This document shows, one piece after another, positions 6,465 to 14,116 of a stretch of DNA of 64,000 bases. The translations under genes were made by a program, and so were the position numbers. Origin of the DNA: Laspinema olomoucense D3b (lineage in GTDB: Bacteria > Cyanobacteriota > Cyanobacteriia > Cyanobacteriales > Laspinemataceae); contig NZ_JAMXFA010000016.1 of the NCBI RefSeq assembly GCF_025370785.1, positions 62,001 to 126,000 on the forward strand. Direction: 5' to 3'. Numbering within the stretch: the stretch's first letter is position 1; every line of letters starts with the position of its first letter. The notes under the pieces were generated by a model. The model worked only from the letters and a program-made list of their open reading frames with translations. It searched no databases and had not been told where the DNA came from.

Positions 6465-9428
6465 TCAATCTATTCTAACGCGGAAGCGGATAAACCCATA
6501 GTCACCCACCCCCAGTCTACCAAGATCCACCACAACTGCTCCTCTCACATTCGGCAGACGACAGACTGGAGGTGCTGTAGTTCCTGAAGGATAAAATCGG
6601 CCTCGGTTACTCGCACTGTTCGCACTTCTGAGGTAGGCCGTCGGTAAATCCGGGTTGGGAGGATTTAACGCCAAAGCAATCCCCACCTCAGCCCCAAATG
6701 TTCCTTCCGTCGGAGTTTGACCATTGAACGTATCCGTGCGGAAGGTTTGAAAATCTTGCAACGGGTCGCACACCGTTGCATTCTCTAACGGTCCACTCCC
6801 AGCAGAGAGGAAATAGATTGTATATTCGACTTCATCTCCCGGTTGAATCGTATTGGAACTGGCAACACCCCGCACAAGGTTAGTAGGCCAATCCGGGAGA
6901 TTCTCACTCTGACCCACAACCGCGCCATTCACCCGAGTAATCCGCTTTTCTAATTCCAGATTGGGATTGCCGCGCAGAGTGACTGGGGTTACTTCATTAC
7001 TCTGGGTCGGGTCCCCGGTATTATTGCCAAGGGGATTTGCGCCATTGGTAGACGAATCGTTAACCCCAGTACCCCCGGGAGTGACGCCCGAAGCAGTCAC
7101 CTGATTATTAAAAGGACCGAGATTGTTGCCAGGGGTAACACGCACGGCAAAATTAATCGTGGCCTCTGTATCCACTGCTAAAGTATTGTTAGGATTGCCC
7201 GCTTCGAGGAGATTGGTATCTGTAGTGCCATTAAAGCTGGGATTAACTGTGAGAGTCGGACTAGATAGGGAATTGGGTTCCAGAATATAGGTAAGATTGG
7301 CGAAAGTCTCATTGAGATTTTCCGTCACCTGGAGAGTAGTGAGGGGGAGATTTCCGTAGTTTCTCACGACTAGAGTATAAGGGATTGTAAAGGTGCGATC
7401 GCCATTATCAATCGGCGTTCCTGCTGCCTTCGCCACCCCCAGCAGTGGACTTCCGGAAGTCAAGGGGACGGTTACCGTAGCCGTTTCTGTGCGATTATTA
7501 TTATTGTTTGCGTCAGTGTCATCATTGACGGGATCTGCCACATCATTCGGTCTAGTAACAGTGGCCTGGTTCACAATCGCTTGGGTTGCGGTAGGGATGA
7601 TTATTCCAGTCAAGGTGTATTGGGCACTAGCCCCTGCATTGAGGGCTAATCGGGCATTGGACAAATTCCCCGTACCCGTCGCATCAATACAAGTTCCCGC
7701 TGTATTATTGGGCGTTGTAATTGCACAGGTCCAATTCAGGTTGATAACGGTATCGCCATTGGCGGTAAAGATATCTGAGACCCTTGCCGGGGAAACCGCA
7801 GTAATATTGCTGGGTCCGGCATTAGTGACGGTAATGGTATAAGTAATATTCCCCCCAGCAACTGCGGGGTCTGGGGTCCGAGTTTTGGTGATTTTCAGGT
7901 CAGCGGCAGCGATCAAAATTCCCCCTGTCAGTGCTACTGGTCGAGGCGTGAAAAAAGTCCAGCGATCAATGCCTTTCAGGTCACCAAAGAGACCACTAAA
8001 TCTGTGGGGTCGGGGATCACTCGAACTATTATTTTGACCGGCATTGATCGGGCCGGGAGCGAGCGTCGTCGTGTCATCATTGAAATAGAGGGTAAAATCA
8101 GGCGTAGGATTCAGACGTTCAATAATAATTCCGTTACTATCATTTTCCGGGTCAATTAGGGGGAAGTGAACCTCCCCAAACGGGAACGTTAGTTGCACTC
8201 TATAGGGGATGTTACGAGGAGGCACTACATTTCCCAGTCTATCCCTTCCATCCCAAAATATCTGCGCCTCTAAACCGCCTAGGACGTATTGTGTTAGTTG
8301 GACATCTTCTGGATCGTTGAAACTGTTATTCCCATTCGCATCAATAGTCAGAGTTGCAGTCCCTGCTGAGGGAGGCGTAAATTTGAAAGAACCGCCCAGG
8401 GGTGATGTCCCCGCCTGACCCAGGGTATTGCCCTCCGAACCTTCAAATCGAAAGTTATTGATATTATCGATATTGAGGGTGGCAATACGAACTGCTGTAT
8501 CCGGCGGGTTAAAGAAAATTTGATGGGTGGAGTCTCCAGTTGCTGGATTATTGGCAGTGGTGGGTAGGTGCAAAGTAACACCGGGGGGAAGAGCAAAACC
8601 AGCATTGAGTCCAATGGAACGATACAGTGGATTCCGGGTTGACGCTTCTAAAAATCCTTTGTTATTGGCAAAGAAGACAAATCCGTTAGGATCGAGACCA
8701 TTGAGATCTACCCGATATTGATATCCGTCGGTAGTTTGGACGAACAGATTGGAGTGGATTGATCTGTCATTGTCTCCGGTGATCATTGCTAAGGAGTTTG
8801 TAAATGCTCGCCCCGGAATGACGACACCATCGTTATTTCGCACCGTTACATCCCAAGCGGCCACATAGGAAACGTTGTTGAGTTGAGTCCATTCATTGGT
8901 GGCGCTGTCGGCAGGATTGGCAGCATTAGCAAAATTGGGACTGACAAAATCGATTTCCCACACCCCGGTTTGATTGACATTAATTACGCAGGGCCTGTAA
9001 CCTCCCGTAGTGGGAAAGGGTCCATTTAATTCTTCAGTAGGGTTGTCAATCCTCCCAAAATCAGCTATTGCAGGAGCTACAGTGGGTTTAATATCGTTTA
9101 AACAACTCACAGGACCACCCGTTGGTGGTCGCACGATAATATCTCCATTCGGACCCCTCCCCATTGCACTAGACCCCAGATTGAGAGTCTCGTTATTTTG
9201 AGCGTAGACTTTAATTGTGGTGCTAAATTGTATTCCACCTAGGGTAGTTCCAGGCAAAAATTGTAAGTAAGGACGTTTTCCCGGTCTATAGGAATTGGTA
9301 TCTGTATCGTACACCAATTGCAAACTCCCTTCTGCATGAGCGGGTAAAGAAGGCAACACGCAGGAGGATAGAGCAACAATGAAACATTGCAGTAAAAATA
9401 GGGGGTGGGTTATGGCAATTCGTTTCAT
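6465..9428 (-). CDS. Large exported DUF11-repeat protein (last big gene of the surface operon)
   Basis: 987 residues. Signal peptide 1-32 (hydrophobic core FLLQCFIVALSSC, cut after AHA-E). The N-terminal 500 residues are an all-beta region with Asn-rich linkers. DUF11-type domains follow at about 507-650 (DLKITKTRTPDPAVAGGNIT, then YTITVTNAGPSNIT), about 663-815 and about 820-987, each of the pattern K-T-x(n)-G-x-x-x-x-Y-x-(I/L)-x-x-x-N. DUF11 beta-sandwiches are typical of secreted surface and stalk proteins. The ATG overlaps the stop of the upstream beta-barrel gene by four bases (ATGA type), so the two are translationally coupled. There is no C-terminal LPXTG or PEP-CTERM-like anchor, so export to the outside would need the neighbouring barrel or another route. 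Confidence 0.8.
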   Translation of the reverse strand: MKRIAITHPLFLLQCFIVALSSCVLPSLPAHAEGSLQLVYDTDTNSYRPGKRPYLQFLPGTTLGGIQFSTTIKVYAQNNETLNLGSSAMGRGPNGDIIVRPPTGGPVSCLNDIKPTVAPAIADFGRIDNPTEELNGPFPTTGGYRPCVINVNQTGVWEIDFVSPNFANAANPADSATNEWTQLNNVSYVAAWDVTVRNNDGVVIPGRAFTNSLAMITGDNDRSIHSNLFVQTTDGYQYRVDLNGLDPNGFVFFANNKGFLEASTRNPLYRSIGLNAGFALPPGVTLHLPTTANNPATGDSTHQIFFNPPDTAVRIATLNIDNINNFRFEGSEGNTLGQAGTSPLGGSFKFTPPSAGTATLTIDANGNNSFNDPEDVQLTQYVLGGLEAQIFWDGRDRLGNVVPPRNIPYRVQLTFPFGEVHFPLIDPENDSNGIIIERLNPTPDFTLYFNDDTTTLAPGPINAGQNNSSSDPRPHRFSGLFGDLKGIDRWTFFTPRPVALTGGILIAAADLKITKTRTPDPAVAGGNITYTITVTNAGPSNITAVSPARVSDIFTANGDTVINLNWTCAITTPNNTAGTCIDATGTGNLSNARLALNAGASAQYTLTGIIIPTATQAIVNQATVTRPNDVADPVNDDTDANNNNNRTETATVTVPLTSGSPLLGVAKAAGTPIDNGDRTFTIPYTLVVRNYGNLPLTTLQVTENLNETFANLTYILEPNSLSSPTLTVNPSFNGTTDTNLLEAGNPNNTLAVDTEATINFAVRVTPGNNLGPFNNQVTASGVTPGGTGVNDSSTNGANPLGNNTGDPTQSNEVTPVTLRGNPNLELEKRITRVNGAVVGQSENLPDWPTNLVRGVASSNTIQPGDEVEYTIYFLSAGSGPLENATVCDPLQDFQTFRTDTFNGQTPTEGTFGAEVGIALALNPPNPDLPTAYLRSANSASNRGRFYPSGTTAPPVCRLPNVRGAVVVDLGRLGVGDYGFIRFRVRID

Positions 9429-12400
9429 TCTTCTTCCCCTCCCGTCCCTTCTATGTCAGTTTGCTCCCTTGCTGGTGGGGGAATGACTTGACCGAATCCG
9501 GGCCAGAGTTCGTTTAATTTGACGGTTAAGCCTAGGTAAGGACCGGAGGCGGACCGATCGCCATTGAAGTCGCGATCGCTGACTTTGCCGAAGACGTACC
9601 CTAACCCGAGTCTCAAATCCGGGGTTAAATAATATCCCACCTCTGCTACCACTCCCCATTCATCATAATTCGCATTAGTTTGATGTATCCATCTGCCTTC
9701 GCCCATAATATCCCAGCGATATGCTAATCGATAGGTTGCTCTTAACTGATTTAAGGACACTAAACTTGTGCCTGCTAAATCATCGGCGAGGTATGAGGTA
9801 CTTTGCCTTAATGCCGTTTTTCCATAAAATTCCCATCGCCAACTGGGGGCATAAATGGTTTCTAAGGCAAAGGTATGGTCTCGCGATCGCGTCCCGGACT
9901 CAAATAATATCGAATCGGGTATCAACGCCGGATTTTGACGATAATCATACCGCAATAATGCATTAAATTTATCACTATTAGGATTGCGATAGGCTAACCC
10001 CATTCGCAAATTCACTGTATCCCCCATTTCATCAAACAATTGATTTGATGACGATGCCTGTTGATAGCGGGTGAGGACCGACAAGGAATCTGTAATTTTA
10101 CCCGATGCCGCTGCGGAAATCACCGTATTGTTGCCACTGCTGGAAAACCGATGTTCATATCGGGCACTGGCAGCAAAGTCGGGATTTCCGGTATAGTCAA
10201 ACCCTACACTGTAACTGTCTCCGCTGAGAATTCCTAATGCCGCAGCACTCTGTCCCGGTGCATAAGGTTGAGCAAATTCACTTCCCGAACCTGTGCGACT
10301 GAATAGGGAACCAAAGACGTGTTCATAAGCAAAATTAACTCGAAATCCCGGGAAGACTGTCCACCCATGTTGTAATCCTAATGCGGCACCCATTGTCTGT
10401 CCATCAATAAAGGAATAGCGTCCGGTAACGATGGTATCTTCCGTAACGTTGTAATCCCCATTGAGGTTGAGACTGGTAATAGAATTGTCTTCAAATTCTC
10501 CCCCAGTAAACCAGACTTGATTCAATTCAAGAGTAACACCGGGAACTAAGCGCCAATCTATCCCTAAGATGGTGCGATCGGGATAGACGACATCCTCTTC
10601 TTTTAAGAGGTTAAATTCATTTTGCGCCCGAATGCTAATCGTATCGGTAATCGGCATAGAGAAGCGCGATCGCAACTGAGAAGAGGTCGCATCTAAAGGA
10701 CTGCTGACTGCCTCATCTTTGCGGTTTCTCCACACCCAATCTAATCCCAAACTTGCCCGTCCAATGGTCTGTTGCAATCCGGCAGAAATGGTAGTTAGCG
10801 AGTTGTTGAGTCCACTCCCTGGAATGGGTTCTCGTCTGGGGGTTAAGAAATCCTCTATCACACTAATCGGACGGGGAGAATTGCCAAAGTTTTTCTCATG
10901 GTCATAAGCAAACTGTAACAAGGTTGTATTTGTTAACCGACTATTTAATAAAGCCCCATACCGCGTTTGTCCTGGCACAAAACTCACCGTGGCATCGTTG
11001 GCAAATCCTTCATCGGTATTTCGATAATATAAGCGACTAGAAAAAGGTCCGCCAATGGCATTTAATTCAAATCGGTACGCCTCTCCCGTGACGAGTCCTA
11101 AAAGTTCAGAATCGTTGGTGGAATGGGCATATTCGGCAATAAATTGGCCGCTGACTGGGGTTCTGAAGTTGGGTACTTCTTCTTCTCGATAATCAGTGAT
11201 TTCTTCGGGTGCTTCTTTACCAAAGGTGAGCATGAAATCGGCCCCATAAAGTTCAAAATCTCGGATGCCTTGATTTTGACGAAGGTAGGTGGCCCCCAAC
11301 CATCCAGGGGTGTTTAAATCGCGGGAAAAGTTATAGCGAACTCGTCCTCCCCAGAGGTTGGTATTTCCATCTAAGTCTTCATGTTGATAGGTGGCAACGA
11401 TGCGTCTGGCAACAACAGTTTCTACCCCATTAACGGTTACTACATCGGTTCGCAGGAGGGGACGACGAAACAAAATTGAACCGCGATCATAGTCGATTTC
11501 ATAATCCGAACCTCGGTTGAGTTGTTGTCGCCGGACGATATTTCCTGGACGTCCTAGTTCTTCCAGTTCTAAAAATAAATTTTCACTGCCAGGGATGACT
11601 AATCGGTGAGAGAGGAAGTAAAATCCGCTGGTGCCATCGGGGGCGATCGCATCCCGTTGGAATCCTTGAACATCGTTGGCAAATAACGCACTGACTTGGA
11701 ATTGTCCCCAGTTATAATTCCCTTTAAATCCCTGTAATGCACGGGTTAAGGCGGTGAACTGTTGGGACTCGTTGGCAAATTCTGAAGTGCCATAATTTCC
11801 CCACATAAAGTAATCTAATCCAGCATTTTCTTCCGCTGAGGACCGTTCAAATCTCAGGAAAACACTATCACTAGAAGGTGCAGTTGCCTGAACGGTTGAG
11901 GCATCTCCATACAGGGGATAATTTTGCTCTGTAAATTGGGTATCTGAAAATAACCGGCGTCGGTTTCCGCTACAATCACAATTGAGCGATCGCTCGCTAT
12001 TATAGGCCCCAGTAAATAACCATCCGCCTAACTCCCCAGTGGCAAACGCTGCACCAGTGACATCTAATTTAAACTCGTTATTTTCATCCGGGGGTAAAAA
12101 GTCGCGCAACCGTCCCCAATAATCCAATCCTCGCCGTCCAAATCGCAGGTTAATTCCCCCAGTGACTAAACTCGGACGGAGGTAAGTATCGAACTGCATC
12201 TGAGTAAATGCTTCTAGCGATCGCCCTGCAATGGTTTCTGTATCTGTTGCCGCCCGAATTCTCACCGTCTGAGCATCTAAAGGCGACTGCAACTGCGCGG
12301 TAAATTCCCCAGCAATCACGGGTACTTGAAATCCAGCCTGATCGAGATTCAGGTCTTCCCCAATAAATTCTCCAGCACTGGCACTGAGGGTAATCTCTGT

Positions 12401-14110
12401 CTCCCGTTCCACTAATTTCCCATTTTCATCCAATAACCGTCCCTGAATATTAACAATGGACCGTCCATCGGCTGGAACTCTTTTCTCAACGGTTTCTACG
12501 GCAATTTCTGCGGCTCCTCCTGCGACAAATACGGTGACTAACGATTCGTTGACTGTTGCTCCAACCACGCGAATAGCGATCGCATTTTCCCCGTCTTGCA
12601 AGGGAATGCCCACCCAGGTTTGCCTCACCATCCCAGTATTACTATCCCGTTCCGTTTGTCCCACTGCATCGGAAGATACTGGATTCCCGTTTACCAGGAG
12701 TTCGATTTCCGTCCCTTCCGGAAACTGCACAATAATCGGGGTTGCTGGAACCCCCAAGATTTCCCCCGGGGTTGGCGATAGGATCCGGATGCCACTCTCC
12801 GATTGTGCGATCGCCTCCGTGGCAGCTTCCAAATTTTCCCCAGTCCCTCTTGACCCAGGATTGGTTTCTGCTATAATGGGGGAAAGGGGGTTTTCTGTCT
12901 GAAATTGGGAATTTTCCGAATTTTCTCCCCCACCCAAATTGATCGCTAAATTCAACGAACTTTGACTACTAACTGTAGCTACATTTGTTAACCTGTTTGT
13001 AATATCAGTAATCCTTGTTAATTCTGTATTTTCAACCCATAGCGCCGATTTCATCGGATAGGCGTCTTGAAAAAATTCTGTGTCTACAAATGAGTAGACA
13101 TTTGGAGGGGTGAGTTGAAGTAAATTGTTGTCTCTAACTGCTACATTTGTCACAACATTTGTCAGAACATCACCCTCCGCACGATTAATGCAAAAAACCC
13201 CCATTTTGCACAATTTTTCGTGTGTATTAAGCGAAAAAGCTACATTTGTTATCCTTTTTGTTGCTACATTCTTTAGGTCTTTTTTATCTGAAAGTTCAGA
13301 TATATTGGAAGATTCCTCAAAATCCCAAAAATTTCTCCTTGTTTCCAGCACCCCTAAATTTTGGATGATTTCTGGGGACAAAAACATCCCAGGGTCACTG
13401 GAGGCGATCGGGAAGATTGGCCCTAATTCAGGATCCGTTGTCTCAATTTCCGATAACTTTTCATCGGAGCCTGTTGCAGATTGCAGGTACTCTGTTAACA
13501 ACAGTATCTGAGGTAAGTTTTCCCCTGGGATATTGCTGGAATTAGCAGCATCGGGGACGGTTTCAGGGAAAGCATTCCCAGAAGTTGTCTCAATTTCCGA
13601 TAACTTTTCATCGGAACCTGTAACGGATTGCAGATGCTCTGTTAACAACAGTATCTGAGGTAAGTTTTCCCCTGGGATATTGCTGGAATTAGCGGCATCG
13701 GGGACTATTTCAGGGAAAGCATTCCCAGCAGTTGTCTCAATTTCCGATAACTTTTCATCGGAACCTGTTACAGATTGCAGATGCTCTGTTAACAACAGTA
13801 TCTGAGGTAAGTTTTCCCCGGGGATATTGCTGGAATTAGCAGCATCGGGGACGGTTTCAGGGAAAGCATTCCCAGAAGTTGTCTCAATTTCGGACAACTT
13901 TTCATCCGAGTTGGTTACAGATTGCAGATGCTCTGTTGACAATAATCTGTTAGGGGTCCTTTCCGCCAAGATATTGCTGGAATCAGTGACATCAGCGACT
14001 GTTTCAGGGAACGCATTCCCGAAAGTTGTCTGAATTTCGGACAAGGTTTCCCCCGACCCCGTAACCAAGGACAAATGACAAATGACAAATGACAAATGAC
14101 AAAAATGCAT
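9425..14110 (-). CDS. Giant outer-membrane beta-barrel protein with Ig-like domains and repeat-derived N-terminus
   Basis: 1561 residues. The order is: residues 1-16 translated from a heptamer repeat array; about 22-225, four full and one partial copy of a 49-residue repeat (LSEIETTSGNAFPETVPDAA...); 225-430, low-complexity sequence; about 440-530, an Ig-like domain (IRILSPTPGEILGVPATPII); about 531-630, an invasin/Big_1-like domain (VPADGRSIVNIQGRLLDENG); about 640-1545, alternating strands of a large outer-membrane barrel (FDTYLRPSLVTGGINLRFGRR, YEIDYDRGSILFRRPLL). The start is supported by a Shine-Dalgarno GGAGG that ends 10 bases before the ATG and overlaps the end of the upstream gene. 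No normal signal peptide is visible, which is odd for a barrel protein. It may form the outer-membrane pore or anchor for the neighbouring DUF11 proteins. Confidence 0.8.
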   Translation of the reverse strand: MHFCHLSFVICHLSLVTGSGETLSEIQTTFGNAFPETVADVTDSSNILAERTPNRLLSTEHLQSVTNSDEKLSEIETTSGNAFPETVPDAANSSNIPGENLPQILLLTEHLQSVTGSDEKLSEIETTAGNAFPEIVPDAANSSNIPGENLPQILLLTEHLQSVTGSDEKLSEIETTSGNAFPETVPDAANSSNIPGENLPQILLLTEYLQSATGSDEKLSEIETTDPELGPIFPIASSDPGMFLSPEIIQNLGVLETRRNFWDFEESSNISELSDKKDLKNVATKRITNVAFSLNTHEKLCKMGVFCINRAEGDVLTNVVTNVAVRDNNLLQLTPPNVYSFVDTEFFQDAYPMKSALWVENTELTRITDITNRLTNVATVSSQSSLNLAINLGGGENSENSQFQTENPLSPIIAETNPGSRGTGENLEAATEAIAQSESGIRILSPTPGEILGVPATPIIVQFPEGTEIELLVNGNPVSSDAVGQTERDSNTGMVRQTWVGIPLQDGENAIAIRVVGATVNESLVTVFVAGGAAEIAVETVEKRVPADGRSIVNIQGRLLDENGKLVERETEITLSASAGEFIGEDLNLDQAGFQVPVIAGEFTAQLQSPLDAQTVRIRAATDTETIAGRSLEAFTQMQFDTYLRPSLVTGGINLRFGRRGLDYWGRLRDFLPPDENNEFKLDVTGAAFATGELGGWLFTGAYNSERSLNCDCSGNRRRLFSDTQFTEQNYPLYGDASTVQATAPSSDSVFLRFERSSAEENAGLDYFMWGNYGTSEFANESQQFTALTRALQGFKGNYNWGQFQVSALFANDVQGFQRDAIAPDGTSGFYFLSHRLVIPGSENLFLELEELGRPGNIVRRQQLNRGSDYEIDYDRGSILFRRPLLRTDVVTVNGVETVVARRIVATYQHEDLDGNTNLWGGRVRYNFSRDLNTPGWLGATYLRQNQGIRDFELYGADFMLTFGKEAPEEITDYREEEVPNFRTPVSGQFIAEYAHSTNDSELLGLVTGEAYRFELNAIGGPFSSRLYYRNTDEGFANDATVSFVPGQTRYGALLNSRLTNTTLLQFAYDHEKNFGNSPRPISVIEDFLTPRREPIPGSGLNNSLTTISAGLQQTIGRASLGLDWVWRNRKDEAVSSPLDATSSQLRSRFSMPITDTISIRAQNEFNLLKEEDVVYPDRTILGIDWRLVPGVTLELNQVWFTGGEFEDNSITSLNLNGDYNVTEDTIVTGRYSFIDGQTMGAALGLQHGWTVFPGFRVNFAYEHVFGSLFSRTGSGSEFAQPYAPGQSAAALGILSGDSYSVGFDYTGNPDFAASARYEHRFSSSGNNTVISAAASGKITDSLSVLTRYQQASSSNQLFDEMGDTVNLRMGLAYRNPNSDKFNALLRYDYRQNPALIPDSILFESGTRSRDHTFALETIYAPSWRWEFYGKTALRQSTSYLADDLAGTSLVSLNQLRATYRLAYRWDIMGEGRWIHQTNANYDEWGVVAEVGYYLTPDLRLGLGYVFGKVSDRDFNGDRSASGPYLGLTVKLNELWPGFGQVIPPPAREQTDIEGTGGEEE
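13437..14050. repeat. 147-bp in-frame tandem repeat, four periods
   Basis: The marker GTTGTCTCAATTTC starts at 13437, 13584, 13731 and 13878, with a diverged copy at 14025; the spacing is exactly 147 bases each time. The inner copies differ by only a few bases, so the expansion is recent. It encodes a 49-residue repeat near the N-terminus of the beta-barrel protein. Confidence 0.9.
14070..14104. repeat. Heptamer array (GACAAAT)n at the start of the beta-barrel gene
   Basis: Four perfect GACAAAT units plus a partial one. This is the short tandemly repeated repetitive (STRR) class of filamentous cyanobacteria, normally found between genes. Here it lies immediately inside the open reading frame (start codon at 14108-14110) and encodes the N-terminus FCHLSFVICHLS. 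Confidence 0.9.
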
Positions 14111-14116
14111 TTTAAA

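Noticed and set aside
7393-7842. 149-codon plus-strand frame
   Set aside because: Antisense to the DUF11 gene; hydrophobic only by chance from GC-rich beta-strand codons.
12456-12902. 148-codon plus-strand frame
   Set aside because: Antisense to the Ig-like part of the beta-barrel gene; no start signal.
13437-14050. Possible CRISPR array
   Set aside because: Units are 147 bases, contiguous and in frame, without unique spacers; it is a coding tandem repeat.
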